A stretch of 64,000 nt of DNA from Vallitalea okinawensis (GTDB taxonomy: Bacteria; Bacillota; Clostridia; Lachnospirales; PQDH01). Of this stretch, positions 1 to 8,854 are shown piece after piece. Below the pieces are notes generated by a model. The model made no database searches. It saw only the letters and a program-made list of their open reading frames with translations, and had not been told where the DNA came from. The DNA lies in the NCBI RefSeq assembly GCF_002964605.1, contig NZ_PQDH01000002.1, forward strand, positions 62,001 to 126,000, in the 5' to 3' direction. Positions within the stretch are counted from its first letter, which is position 1. Each line of letters starts with the position of its first letter. A program made the translations under genes and the position numbers.

Positions 1-722
1 ACACCCTTCGAGGAGAGACACCTGCCTTAAGAAACATCTCTATGGATGTGCATAAGGGAGAATTCATATCTATTGTCGGACCCAGTGGCTGTGGTAAATC
101 TACATTACTTTCATTAATAGCTGGTTTATTGGACAGTTCAAGAGGTACCATTGAATTAAATGATTCTCAAATCACCAATCATTCACATCCTATTGGCTAT
201 ATGTTTCAAAAAGACCATCTCTTCGACTGGCGCACTATCGAAAGCAATGCTAAAATTGGTCTGGAAATACAAAAGATGAAAACGGACGAATACCTTTCTT
301 ATATTGAAACTTTGATGAAAGACTATGGACTAGATGACTTTCGTAATCATTATCCTTCACAACTTTCGGGCGGTATGCGACAAAGAGCGGCTCTAATCAG
401 AACACTAGCATTACAACCTGAAATATTATTATTAGATGAACCCTTTTCTGCCCTTGACTATCAAACACGCTTAAGACTTTCTGATGATGTTTGGAAAATC
501 TTAAAAAAAGAAAAAAAGACAGCATTACTTGTTACACATGATATTTCGGAAGCCGTCAGCATGTCGGATCGTGTTTACATTCTATCCGAACGACCTGCTA
601 CAATTAAGAAAGTGGTCTCCATTCAATTCGAAATCGATGAGCCATCACCAATAGCTTTTAGAAGCATCCCTAAATTTCAAACTTATTTCCATACTATATG
701 GGAGGAGCTGAACGAAACATGA
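1..722 (+). CDS. ABC transporter ATP-binding protein, SsuB/TauB/ThiZ type (5' end outside window)
   Basis: ATPase of an importer for a small organic solute (nitrate/sulfonate/taurine/thiamine-precursor class); it energises the membrane permease encoded next. The reading frame is open from position 3, and the residues before the first ATG at 42 (TPALRNIS) are typical of the family just ahead of Walker A, so the real start lies upstream of the window. Visible motifs: Walker A GPSGCGKST, a Q-loop in MFQKDHL, signature LSGGMRQRAA, Walker B ILLLDEPFSALD and switch His in VTHD. It overlaps the permease by ATGA. The substrate cannot be read because the binding protein is not in view. Confidence 0.9.
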   Translation, partial: TLRGETPALRNISMDVHKGEFISIVGPSGCGKSTLLSLIAGLLDSSRGTIELNDSQITNHSHPIGYMFQKDHLFDWRTIESNAKIGLEIQKMKTDEYLSYIETLMKDYGLDDFRNHYPSQLSGGMRQRAALIRTLALQPEILLLDEPFSALDYQTRLRLSDDVWKILKKEKKTALLVTHDISEAVSMSDRVYILSERPATIKKVVSIQFEIDEPSPIAFRSIPKFQTYFHTIWEELNET

Positions 723-1510
723 CAGATGCTCAAAAGTCCTATATTAATCAAATAAAAAAACAAGAAAAAATAATATCCATTTCTCGTGTGCTTATATTAA
801 TCTCATTCCTTGGCTTGTGGGAAGTTGCTGCAAGACTTAAATGGGTAGATGCCTTTATTTTTAGTAGCCCCAGCCGCGTTGCCATAGCATTATGGGAGAT
901 GATCATTAATGGATCTATTTTCTACCATACTGGTATAACTGTATATGAGACATTTTTAGGCTTTATTTTGGGCACTAGTTTAGGTATTATCATTGCTATT
1001 ATACTGTGGTGGAATCATACTTTAGCACGAATTTTAGAACCTTATCTTGTCATTTTAAACAGTTTACCGAAAACTGCATTAGCACCAATACTTATCGTAT
1101 GGTTTGGAAACAACATGAAATCAATCATCATAACATCGATCTTAATATCTGTCGTCATTACCATTATGACCACATTAACAGGTTTCCTGGAAGTTGATGA
1201 AGATAAAATAAAACTCATCTACTCCTTCGGTGGCAAAAAGAGTACAGTACTAAAAAAAGTAATTTTACCTGCAAATATCCCAACAATCATGAACGTATTA
1301 AAAGTCAACATCGGCTTGTGTTTAGTGGGGGTCATTATTGGTGAATTCCTAGTTGCTCAAGCTGGATTAGGCTATTTAATTGTTTACGGAAGCCAAATTT
1401 TTAAGTTAGATTGGGTAATGCTAAGTATTATTTTATTAGGTATCTTAGCAGCATTCCTCTATAAGATTATTGTGTATATTGAAGCAAAAATAACAGAGCA
1501 TTTTCAATAA
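719..1510 (+). CDS. ABC transporter permease, SsuC/ThiX type
   Basis: Integral membrane subunit partnering the preceding ATPase. About six membrane segments; the EAA-like coupling stretch is around FGGKKSTVLKKVILPANIPTI, followed by the family-typical GVIIGEFL region. The ATG at 719 is chosen over an in-frame one at 698 because GGAGGAG lies 11 bases ahead and the ATGA overlap with the ATPase stop indicates translational coupling. Length 263 aa is normal. Family membership points to uptake of an organic sulfur compound, nitrate or a thiamine precursor; the sequence alone does not decide which. Confidence 0.88.
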   Translation: MTDAQKSYINQIKKQEKIISISRVLILISFLGLWEVAARLKWVDAFIFSSPSRVAIALWEMIINGSIFYHTGITVYETFLGFILGTSLGIIIAIILWWNHTLARILEPYLVILNSLPKTALAPILIVWFGNNMKSIIITSILISVVITIMTTLTGFLEVDEDKIKLIYSFGGKKSTVLKKVILPANIPTIMNVLKVNIGLCLVGVIIGEFLVAQAGLGYLIVYGSQIFKLDWVMLSIILLGILAAFLYKIIVYIEAKITEHFQ

Positions 1511-1548
1511 ACATTAAAAAAGATTATAATAATAACTGATAAACAAAA

Positions 1549-1581
1549 GGCACATGTTCAAAGTCTCTTTGATCATGTGCC
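1549..1581. terminator. Hairpin between convergent ABC permease and MATE genes
   Basis: GGCACATG pairs with CATGTGCC, continued past one T/T mismatch by TCAAAG/CTTTGA around a TCT loop. It lies between convergent genes and can serve both; the minus-strand tail (TTTTGTTT) is the more U-rich. Confidence 0.75.
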
Positions 1582-1586
1582 ATAAT

Positions 1587-2948
1587 TTATTCACTCACTA
1601 GATTTTTAACCCACTTCTTTGAACGATAGCGGTATAGTCCAAAGAAAAGTTTGAACACCTCTTCAAACATCACAAGTATGTACACGCCATAAAGATCAAA
1701 TCCAAGAAAATACCCAAGCCATGCAAGTGGTACACCCACACCCCATACACCAATACCATCCAGTAGGAGTGTAAAGAAGGTATCTCCACCGCTCCTTAAT
1801 ATACCCACTATGTTTATGGTATTGAAGACCTTAAAAGGCATGACAATCGCATAAATAACGATGCAGCCTAATACATAATCAATAACAACCTGCTCTACAT
1901 TGTATAATTGTAGGTATAACGGTGCAAATCCTACGAGTGCTATACCGATAACTACGGAAATCATAGCAGATAATAATACAATTTTTTTAGAATAGTCCCA
2001 TGCCTTATCCAATTCACCATTCCCCAGAGCATTACCAAGCATGACTGCGCAGGCATTACCCATACCAAAGAAGAGTACCATGCCTAATTGCTCGATAGTA
2101 CCTAATATGGTTATGGCTGCAAACTGTTCTGTTCCTAAGTGACCATAAACTACTGAATATATGGTAACTCCAACTGACCAAGCAATTTCATTTAAAACTA
2201 CTGGCAAAAGTTTAATAGTTACTTTCATTAAAAGCTCTTTGTTCCAATCAAATAATTCTTCGAGCTTAGCAGCCAAGGGTGTTTTCTTTGCATAAACTAA
2301 TAATAATAAAATAACCACTTCTATTAGTCTGGCGATTAGTGTAGCTATAGCAGCTCCCAATACACCTAGTTGTGGAAACCCTAAAAGTCCAAAAATTAAT
2401 ACAGCATTTAAACCTATATTAATAAACACTGAGATTATACTTGTCACCATCGGTAAAGTAGCTTTACCAATGCCTCTCAAAGCAAATCCATAGCTAAATG
2501 AGATTGCTGTTATACCATAACTGAATCCAATAACACGTAGATACATTGCTCCAGCTTTGATAACCTCTGGGTTATCATTAAATACACGAATAATGTTCTC
2601 TGGTATAAGAACCGCCCCTAAAGTAAAAGGTAAAGCTCCTATGATACTTAGAGTCATGGCAAAACCTAAAACTCTACGTATATTCTTAACGTCTTTAATC
2701 CCCCAATATTGAGATACAAAAATAGCTGCCCCACTATTAACACCGAAAATAAATAAATTAAACAAGAAAAATAACCTGTTAGCAGCACCTACACCTGCTA
2801 TGGCAGAATCACCAAATTGTCCAATCATTAAGTTATCTGTCATATTTAATAAGGTAAAGATTAAGTTTTGAAAAGCTATAGGTAATGCCAAAGAAAATAA
2901 CTGTTTATAAAATACTTTATCACCCTTTTTAAGTAACTCTTTCAACAT
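1587..2948 (-). CDS. MATE family efflux transporter
   Basis: Multidrug/toxic compound extrusion protein that exports organic cations or metabolites in exchange for Na+ or H+ across the cytoplasmic membrane. 453 residues and about 12 predicted membrane helices as two related halves; the N-terminal ALPIAFQNLI and MTDNLMIGQFG stretches are characteristic of the family. The ATG at 2948 follows AGGAGGT by 7 bases; an in-frame GTG three codons earlier overlaps that ribosome site and is rejected. Transcribed alone, with the hairpin at 1549-1581 as its likely terminator. Substrate unknown. Confidence 0.92.
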   Translation of the reverse strand: MLKELLKKGDKVFYKQLFSLALPIAFQNLIFTLLNMTDNLMIGQFGDSAIAGVGAANRLFFLFNLFIFGVNSGAAIFVSQYWGIKDVKNIRRVLGFAMTLSIIGALPFTLGAVLIPENIIRVFNDNPEVIKAGAMYLRVIGFSYGITAISFSYGFALRGIGKATLPMVTSIISVFINIGLNAVLIFGLLGFPQLGVLGAAIATLIARLIEVVILLLLVYAKKTPLAAKLEELFDWNKELLMKVTIKLLPVVLNEIAWSVGVTIYSVVYGHLGTEQFAAITILGTIEQLGMVLFFGMGNACAVMLGNALGNGELDKAWDYSKKIVLLSAMISVVIGIALVGFAPLYLQLYNVEQVVIDYVLGCIVIYAIVMPFKVFNTINIVGILRSGGDTFFTLLLDGIGVWGVGVPLAWLGYFLGFDLYGVYILVMFEEVFKLFFGLYRYRSKKWVKNLVSE

Positions 2949-3046
2949 ATGATGCACCTCCTATACATGTCATGGAATTAACTCACTCCAGGTTTTATGT
3001 AATAAATTAATATTTAAGTTTTGCTGTTAAGTTCGTACTCTATGAG

Positions 3047-3982
3047 TTAAAACACAATATAAGCAATTAATGGTATCGTAATCATCGATAACAACGTGGA
3101 TATAAAAATACTTTTTGAAGCTAGATCCGGATGCTGATCATACCGTTCAGCTAAAATAGCAGCATTAACAGCCACCGGAAGTGCTGATACAATAATAGGT
3201 ACTCCCATAAGATAAATATTCAAGCTGTCCCCAAAAAACAATCTCATCAATCCGAATATTAATAAAGGAAATACAATCATTCTATAAAAACTAACAAAAT
3301 AAATCATATAGTCTTTAAAAAGATCTTTTAACTTAATATCAATCAATAACCCACCAACTATAATCATGGATAGGGGGGTTGTTAGTCCTCCTACAATACT
3401 GATAGCTTCATTAATGGCATAAGGTAGTTTAATAGGTAACACAAATAACGCAAACCCTATAAAGACAGCTATAACACCTGGATTAAAGCATTTCTTAAGG
3501 TTAAACTTTTCAACATGTTCATTATTCTTCGTCATATAATAATATCCTAGTGTATAAACTAGAAAATTAAAAGGTAAATTGAAGATAGCAGCATAAAAGA
3601 TAGCTTCTTTCCCCAGAACAGCCTCCACTAATGGATAGCCTATAAAACCAACATTAGCAAAAACTAAAATAAACTGATATAAGCCTAATTCATTCTGTTT
3701 GATAGGTAATAGTCTAGGTATGATCATTGCCAGAACAATAGCAATCAAATATGTAACGATGGAAATACCGGTTAGCAATAGAGTTTCTTCCAGCAGTTCT
3801 GAATTAAAGTCTCTTAATTGCATGGAACTAATAATTAACGCGGGAAGCGTTACCTTCAGTAAAAAACCAGATAATTTCTTTATAAAATTAGCGTCTATGA
3901 TTTTAAGCCGATGAATAACATAACCTAGTATTAATAATAAAAATAATATAATTATTTGATTAATAACTAATATAAAGTCCAT
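3047..3982 (-). CDS. AEC (auxin efflux carrier) family transporter
   Basis: Membrane carrier of the AEC family, which in bacteria usually moves malate, malonate or other organic anions. 311 residues with about ten hydrophobic helices, the usual size, in the typical 5+5 arrangement; the central TPLSMIIVGG stretch is a family hallmark. The ATG at 3982 has AGAGGTG upstream. A gap of about 100 bases separates it from the MATE gene, so joint transcription is possible but not shown. No neighbour points to a substrate. Confidence 0.85.
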   Translation of the reverse strand: MDFILVINQIIILFLLLILGYVIHRLKIIDANFIKKLSGFLLKVTLPALIISSMQLRDFNSELLEETLLLTGISIVTYLIAIVLAMIIPRLLPIKQNELGLYQFILVFANVGFIGYPLVEAVLGKEAIFYAAIFNLPFNFLVYTLGYYYMTKNNEHVEKFNLKKCFNPGVIAVFIGFALFVLPIKLPYAINEAISIVGGLTTPLSMIIVGGLLIDIKLKDLFKDYMIYFVSFYRMIVFPLLIFGLMRLFFGDSLNIYLMGVPIIVSALPVAVNAAILAERYDQHPDLASKSIFISTLLSMITIPLIAYIVF

Positions 3983-4096
3983 AGATGGGCACCTCTTCTG
4001 TCTTCTTTTCTCATTATGTACTCCCTCTATTATATCTTATCCTAATCAAAAAACAATACCTTTATCTTGAGGTACTTAAAAAAACACAAGATTGAA

Positions 4097-4116
4097 GGCT
4101 GCTCACATGAGCAGCC
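4097..4116 (-). terminator. Hairpin downstream of mazF
   Basis: GGCTGCTC pairs perfectly with GAGCAGCC around a four-base loop, ten bases after the mazF stop. The T-run on the minus strand begins only about 12 bases beyond the stem, so it is a weaker intrinsic terminator or an RNA 3' stabiliser. Confidence 0.6.
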
Positions 4117-4125
4117 CTATGTAGA

Positions 4126-4482
4126 CTATTTGTAGTTTTCATTTAATCCAAAACTAATCATCAAACATTTATCTACTTTGTTCATAATATCTAAATCAAG
4201 ATGACAGATTTTTTCTTTAAGCCTTTTCTTATCAATGGTTCTAATTTGTTCTAATAAAATAACCGAATCTTTAATCAATGCATATTTCTTTGCCTCTATC
4301 TCAATATGAGTAGGCAATTTTGCTTTGTTAATCTGAGAAGTTATAGCAGCGCAAATAACTGTAGGACTATATTTATTTCCTATATCATTTTGAACAATTA
4401 ATACTGGTCGAATACCTCCTTGCTCTGAGCCAATAACAGGTCTTAAGTCAGCATAAAAGATATCGCCTCGTTTTACGATCAA
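4126..4482 (-). CDS. ndoA: MazF/PemK-type endoribonuclease toxin (EndoA-like)
   Basis: Sequence-specific mRNA interferase of type II toxin-antitoxin systems. 118 aa, normal length. The N-terminal [19 protein letters not shown] block followed by RPVLIVQND carries the conserved Arg and the GSEQGG turn of the PemK fold; CAAITSQ and the [14 protein letters not shown] stretch match EndoA/NdoA. Start is TTG at 4482, overlapping the stop of a 36-codon ORF by four bases. The order alr - short ORF - mazF matches the Firmicutes alr-ndoAI-ndoA neighbourhood, but the short ORF does not resemble the ribbon-helix-helix antitoxin. Confidence 0.92.
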   Translation of the reverse strand: MIVKRGDIFYADLRPVIGSEQGGIRPVLIVQNDIGNKYSPTVICAAITSQINKAKLPTHIEIEAKKYALIKDSVILLEQIRTIDKKRLKEKICHLDLDIMNKVDKCLMISFGLNENYK

Positions 4483-4589
4483 GTTTTTTCACCTACTATA
4501 AAGGAATAGGAAAATTTATAGCCATATTTGCTCTTCTTAATCGTTTTTACAACTTCTCTATATTTATTTTGTCGGTCTTTATTTGACAT
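4479..4589 (-). CDS. 36-aa ORF immediately upstream of mazF (position of antitoxin)
   Basis: ATG at 4589 preceded by GGAGTGA with good spacing; the product starts [14 protein letters not shown] and ends FIVGEKT, 36 residues and strongly basic. Its TGA overlaps the mazF TTG start, so the two are translationally coupled. This is where EndoAI/MazE (about 90 aa) normally lies, yet no ribbon-helix-helix pattern is visible and the length is about one third. It may be a decayed or very short antitoxin, or a leader peptide that sets MazF translation. I do not recognise the protein. Confidence 0.55.
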   Translation of the reverse strand: MSNKDRQNKYREVVKTIKKSKYGYKFSYSFIVGEKT

Positions 4590-4604
4590 ATAAGCAATCA
4601 CTCC

Positions 4605-4636
4605 AATATCAAAAAGTCCATTATCTATTTGATATT
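4605..4636. repeat. 9-bp inverted repeat between alr and the mazF-linked ORF
   Basis: AATATCAAA and TTTGATATT form a perfect 9-bp inverted repeat with a 14-base spacer, 16 bases upstream of the 36-aa ORF. It has no U-tract in the minus direction. It could be an operator for toxin autoregulation or an RNA hairpin separating alr from mazF. Confidence 0.45.
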
Positions 4637-4687
4637 ATTGCCAGCTGTGACGCTTACTATTCCCATTATTTCAAATTTTTATATAAA

Positions 4688-5815
4688 TTACTTCAAATAG
4701 CCTCTTGGAACTCTCTTGCCAACCATACAAATAACCTCATAATTAATGGTTCCCATAAGAGACGCAATATCTTCAAAAGATATCATTTGATCACCTTGAC
4801 GACCGAATAATACAACTTCATCTCCCACTTTTATATCTTTTATATGCGTTACGTCTATCATAAATTGGTCCATACAAATTCGACCTATTATAGGTGCAAA
4901 TTCATTATGAACTAGTACGCCGCCTTTAGAAGACAGCAATCTAGAATATCCATCACCGTATCCCACTGGAATGGTTGCTATTTTTTTCTTACATGGTGTT
5001 AAGTAGGTACCTCCATAACTTATAGGTGTACCTTGATCAACATCTTTTATGAAGATAACGTGTGTTTTCAGGGTCATTGCTGGTTGTAAACGAATCAGGT
5101 CTTTATTCGTAAACTCTGAAGGGTATAACCCGTATAAAATGATTCCGGCTCTCACCATATTAAAATGGCTGTCACCAACATCAAGAATTGCTGCACTATT
5201 CGCAGCATGCTTTATGGGTATATGGATGCCTCGTTCTTCAAGTCTTTGATTAAATGCATTAAATTGATTGATTTGATTAACTGTAAAAGATTTATCTTCT
5301 TCATCAGCCTTCGAAAAATGTGTAAACATACCCTCTATATCAAGATGAGGCAGCTTATAAATCTGCTCGATCTCATTTATGGCCTGGTCATTACATAAAA
5401 AGCCGATACGTCCCATTCCAGTATCTATCTTTATATGTATTTTTGCTTTCTTTCCAAGCTTATAAGCCACCTCCGAAATAGACCTTGCCATACTATATGT
5501 AAAAACAGTTTGAATAAGGTCATATTCAACGATCTTGTCACTGAATACTTCTGGTGTATAACCTAGTATAAGTATAGGTAAGTTTATCCCTTGTTTTCTT
5601 AACTGTACCCCTTCATCAAGAATAGCAACCGCCAAACGGTCGACGCAGTTTTCTAATAGTGTATTACAAATACCAAAGACTCCATGCCCATAGGCGTCCG
5701 CTTTTACAACAGCCATAAGTTCTGTATCCCTCGGTATAATCCTTCGTATTTCGTCTATATTATGCGCTATAGCATTTAAGTCAACCTCTGCCATAACACG
5801 ATAATATTCTTCCAT
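4688..5815 (-). CDS. alr: Alanine racemase
   Basis: PLP enzyme interconverting L- and D-alanine for peptidoglycan and, in sporeformers, for control of germination. 375 aa. PLP-binding Lys38 lies in VVKADAYGHG and the opposing catalytic Tyr267 in PISYGGTY; the C-terminal beta domain carries GRICMDQFMID. The ATG at 5815 lies 26 bases after the gerS-like stop, so it is co-transcribed with the lipoprotein gene. The gerS-alr pairing resembles the gerS-alr2 operon of Clostridioides difficile (established knowledge, from memory). Confidence 0.97.
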   Translation of the reverse strand: MEEYYRVMAEVDLNAIAHNIDEIRRIIPRDTELMAVVKADAYGHGVFGICNTLLENCVDRLAVAILDEGVQLRKQGINLPILILGYTPEVFSDKIVEYDLIQTVFTYSMARSISEVAYKLGKKAKIHIKIDTGMGRIGFLCNDQAINEIEQIYKLPHLDIEGMFTHFSKADEEDKSFTVNQINQFNAFNQRLEERGIHIPIKHAANSAAILDVGDSHFNMVRAGIILYGLYPSEFTNKDLIRLQPAMTLKTHVIFIKDVDQGTPISYGGTYLTPCKKKIATIPVGYGDGYSRLLSSKGGVLVHNEFAPIIGRICMDQFMIDVTHIKDIKVGDEVVLFGRQGDQMISFEDIASLMGTINYEVICMVGKRVPRGYLK

Positions 5816-5841
5816 GCTGGTTCCTCCTAGATAGATTTGAA

Positions 5842-6507
5842 TTATTGCTTAACTTCAGGTATTTTAAATAAATCATCCTCCAAACCTACATTATATATGA
5901 AATCTTCATATTGAACAACTATGCTTTCTTTTCCCTCTGCATTGAGGACTGTCATCGAAATGGGATTTAAAGTTTCATTATCAATCAGTAATTTGTGTGT
6001 AACAAGATGAGGATTATTGCCTGGTATGACTGCTTCAAGTTCAGTCACATTTTCTAAATCACTGCTTGCAACAACAACAACATCTTCACCTTGTAAATAG
6101 TTTTCAATAAAACTATTTAGCAGTACAAGATTACGTACCACATTTGGCTTAGCCACGTAAACTTTACCACCTACTCGATTATCAATTTGTACAATTGTAT
6201 TTCCATCATATAAAGTTACAGTATCTTTTAAACGTTCAGGTTCTAGTATTTCCATACGGTATTCGCCACTCATTCTCGCATATTGAACCATTCGATAATC
6301 ATTTTGGCTCTTGTTACCGATGAATGTAACAACACATGTGGCTTTGTAATCTTCCATAGTAGTAAACATCTTTTGTATTTTAGCCAGAGGAGGTTCATCA
6401 GAATTCGTTCCTGTACATCCTACACTAAAGGTAAAAACACCAATCAAAAGAAGAACAATAAGTATTTTAAATCTTTTGATAAAGCATAACCTCCTTACCG
6501 AGGCCAA
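5842..6507 (-). CDS. gerS: GerS-like lipoprotein (LolA-fold), start codon uncertain
   Basis: Predicted lipoprotein with signal segment ILIVLLLIGVFTF and lipobox ending VGC. The body has the LolA/GerS-like pattern: KIQKMFTTMEDYKATCVVTF, then EYRMEILEPERLKDTV and a C-terminal YEDFIYNVGLEDDLFKIP. GerS proteins in clostridia act in spore germination by enabling cortex hydrolysis; adjacency to alr supports the assignment. Start problem: the only in-frame start ahead of the signal peptide is TTG at 6507 without a ribosome site, whereas AAGGAGG is followed by an ATG at 6487 that is out of frame and reaches a stop after six codons. Either a one-base indel or unusual initiation is involved. Confidence 0.75.
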   Translation of the reverse strand: MASVRRLCFIKRFKILIVLLLIGVFTFSVGCTGTNSDEPPLAKIQKMFTTMEDYKATCVVTFIGNKSQNDYRMVQYARMSGEYRMEILEPERLKDTVTLYDGNTIVQIDNRVGGKVYVAKPNVVRNLVLLNSFIENYLQGEDVVVVASSDLENVTELEAVIPGNNPHLVTHKLLIDNETLNPISMTVLNAEGKESIVVQYEDFIYNVGLEDDLFKIPEVKQ

Positions 6508-6513
6508 AAGGTT

Positions 6514-6960
6514 CTACAGAAGAAGCTTTAACATATCATGACGACTTATGATACCTACAAGTTTTTCATCATCATTCACTACTGGTACACGATTAACATT
6601 GTCTTCTACCATTATTTTTGCAACTCTTTCTGAAGGGTCATTTTCATTGACATACTTTACTTCACTAGTCATGATTTCACCAACTTTTGTAGCAACTAGT
6701 TTTTTTAACTCCCTTTCGTACCTCTTTACACCTTCAATATATATTATACTCCCAAGAATATCGATATATGAAGGTAGACGAGGTTCTTTTTCTTTCTGAA
6801 TTAAATCTGCCTCAGTAACCATCCCAATAATATGCATGTCATCATTAACTACTGGAACACCACTAACACCTGTATTATACAATAATTTCACTACATCCTC
6901 TATCAGCATTTCTTCGTGAACATAGTGTACATTTTTTTCCATCATATCTTTTATCAGCAT
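6514..6960 (-). CDS. CBS-domain pair protein
   Basis: 148-residue protein made of two CBS motifs (about residues 7-60 and 92-147) that together form an adenine-nucleotide-binding Bateman module; each carries the typical GVPVVND or RVPVVND strand followed by hydrophobic-G-hydrophobic sequence (IIGMVTEADL, LVGIISRHDM). No catalytic domain is attached, so it probably senses energy charge and acts on a partner. The start at 6960 follows AGGAGGG by 5 bases and lies inside the last codons of nnr. Upstream in-frame starts lack a ribosome site. The partner is unknown. Confidence 0.88.
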   Translation of the reverse strand: MLIKDMMEKNVHYVHEEMLIEDVVKLLYNTGVSGVPVVNDDMHIIGMVTEADLIQKEKEPRLPSYIDILGSIIYIEGVKRYERELKKLVATKVGEIMTSEVKYVNENDPSERVAKIMVEDNVNRVPVVNDDEKLVGIISRHDMLKLLL

Positions 6961-8477
6961 AGTATCCCTCCTAAACCATCGCATAAATCTCCAGCCATTA
7001 AGGCTCTCATACCATTTTCTTTCGCTACCCAATCGCCTGATGCACCATGAAAATAAACACCTAAGAATGCAGCTTCATTTACAGACACACCTTGAGCAAT
7101 TAAACCACAGATTATACCTGTAAGTACATCCCCTGAACCAGCAGTTGACATCCCCTGATTTCCTGTTTGATTGATATATACTTCACCATCAGGGATGGAT
7201 ACAATTGTTCGCGCATCCTTTAAGACACATACAACACCATACTCTTTGCTAAACTCACTAGCTGTATCAATAGGATTACCTTTAATCCAAGCTATACTCT
7301 TTCCAGTAAGACGACTCATTTCACCAATATGAGGTGTTATTATAATTTGATTACTACAACGCTTAAGTAAATCTTTGTTATTTGCAATCAAATTGAGACC
7401 ATCTGCATCAATAACTAGAGGACATTGACTTTTCTTAATAATATCCTGTAAGAAATCATATGCATAATCCTCCTGACCTAAACCAGGACCAATGCCTATG
7501 ACAGTAGATTGAGTGCATAATTGTTCAAAAGTGTCTCTATTTATAATATACCCAGAACCATCAATTCCATAAGGCAAAGTAACAGCTTCTGCTAATCCTT
7601 GCTGTATAATAGGTTGAATATCCTCTGGTATGATAAGGCGTACTAATCCCGAACCGATACGATAAGCAGCTTTCCCAGAAAGAATAGCTGCTCCAGTCAT
7701 GTTTTTTGATCCTGCAATAAGCGAAACTTTACCAAAAGAACCTTTATTACTCCATGGAAATCGCTTCGGTAATTTACTGTAAGCTTCCTCTTTCGTAAGA
7801 GTAAAAATATTTGCTTCTTCTATTCGAGGTATATTTTGAGGTATACCAATATCAGCTACCGTTAATTCACCACTTTGATAGGCTCCTGGATAAAGCAGAT
7901 TACCTATTTTAGGTAAAGCAAAGGTAACTGTCTCATCAGCTTTAATAGCCACACCCATGATTTCCCCTGTATCACCGTTAATTCCAGATGGGATATCTAC
8001 CGCTATCGTGTAGGAACTATAGGCATTAACCATATTAATAACATCTAAATAAACCCCAGTCACTTCTCTTGATAATCCTGTTCCAAATATACAGTCAAGA
8101 ACCAAATCACTCGTTCCTATGATCTGATTGAGATTCTCTATTGGATAATGTTGGCTTATCAGAGTTACGTTAATACCTAATGGCTCAAGCATATCATAAT
8201 TTATCTTAGCATCACCTACAATCTTTTCCGTCACTCCTATGATGAAAACTTCTACTTGATAATGCTTTTGATTAAGATGGCGTGCCACTGCAAAACCATC
8301 ACCACCATTATTCCCTTGTCCACAAAATATGAGGATTTTTCCTGATTGTTTATATGTCTCAACTGCATTTACAACGCTAATAGCTGCATTTTCCATCAGT
8401 ATAATGCCAGGAATACCATAGTCTTTAATAGCGGACTCATCGATCAACCTCATCTGAGAATTATAAACTACTTTCAT
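6954..8477 (-). CDS. nnr: Bifunctional NAD(P)H-hydrate epimerase / ADP-dependent NAD(P)H-hydrate dehydratase
   Basis: Metabolite-repair enzyme. The N-terminal half (about 1-215) is the NnrE epimerase with CGQGNNGGDGFAVARHL and the DIPSGINGDTG stretch; the C-terminal half (about 225-507) is the NnrD ribokinase-like dehydratase with GIGPGLGQ, VIDADGLNLIA and the TAGSGDVLTG active-site loop. Together they re-form NAD(P)H from its R and S hydrates using ADP or ATP. 507 aa is normal for the fusion. It overlaps acpS by ATGA and the CBS gene by 7 bases, showing tight operon packing. Confidence 0.96.
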   Translation of the reverse strand: MKVVYNSQMRLIDESAIKDYGIPGIILMENAAISVVNAVETYKQSGKILIFCGQGNNGGDGFAVARHLNQKHYQVEVFIIGVTEKIVGDAKINYDMLEPLGINVTLISQHYPIENLNQIIGTSDLVLDCIFGTGLSREVTGVYLDVINMVNAYSSYTIAVDIPSGINGDTGEIMGVAIKADETVTFALPKIGNLLYPGAYQSGELTVADIGIPQNIPRIEEANIFTLTKEEAYSKLPKRFPWSNKGSFGKVSLIAGSKNMTGAAILSGKAAYRIGSGLVRLIIPEDIQPIIQQGLAEAVTLPYGIDGSGYIINRDTFEQLCTQSTVIGIGPGLGQEDYAYDFLQDIIKKSQCPLVIDADGLNLIANNKDLLKRCSNQIIITPHIGEMSRLTGKSIAWIKGNPIDTASEFSKEYGVVCVLKDARTIVSIPDGEVYINQTGNQGMSTAGSGDVLTGIICGLIAQGVSVNEAAFLGVYFHGASGDWVAKENGMRALMAGDLCDGLGGILC

Positions 8478-8854
8478 CTAATGACCTCCTCAGCCACCAC
8501 AAAAGCAACTACATCTTTTCGATTATGACTTATCGTCACATGAATATGGTCAATACTTAGTTCATTTTTAAGGGTTTTGGCTTGATTATATAAATTGACA
8601 TAAGGCTTACCTAAGCGATCTCTTAGAACTTCAATATCTAACAAAGAAAAACTTCTAAAGCCAGTTCCTAAAGCTTTTGAGACAGCTTCTTTTGTTGCAA
8701 AATTGGCTGCAATCGTACTGGGATTAAATGAGCGTTTTTCAAATAAATCACGTTCATCCTCTGTAAAATGCTTTGTTAGAAAACGTTGATTCTTTTCAAC
8801 GGCTTCTTTTACTCTGTCAATTTCAATAATATCAGTACCAATTCCTTTAATCAT
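8474..8854 (-). CDS. acpS: Holo-[acyl-carrier-protein] synthase
   Basis: Transfers 4'-phosphopantetheine from CoA to a serine of apo-ACP for fatty acid synthesis. 126 aa, the standard size. Metal- and CoA-binding residues are in GIGTDIIEIDRV near the N terminus and NFATKEAVSKALGTGF in the centre; the C-terminal HVTISHNRKDVVAFV strand is diagnostic. The ATG at 8854 has GGAGG five bases upstream, within the last codons of the preceding gene; an earlier in-frame start has no site. acpS-nnr linkage is common in Firmicutes. Confidence 0.97.
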   Translation of the reverse strand: MIKGIGTDIIEIDRVKEAVEKNQRFLTKHFTEDERDLFEKRSFNPSTIAANFATKEAVSKALGTGFRSFSLLDIEVLRDRLGKPYVNLYNQAKTLKNELSIDHIHVTISHNRKDVVAFVVAEEVIR

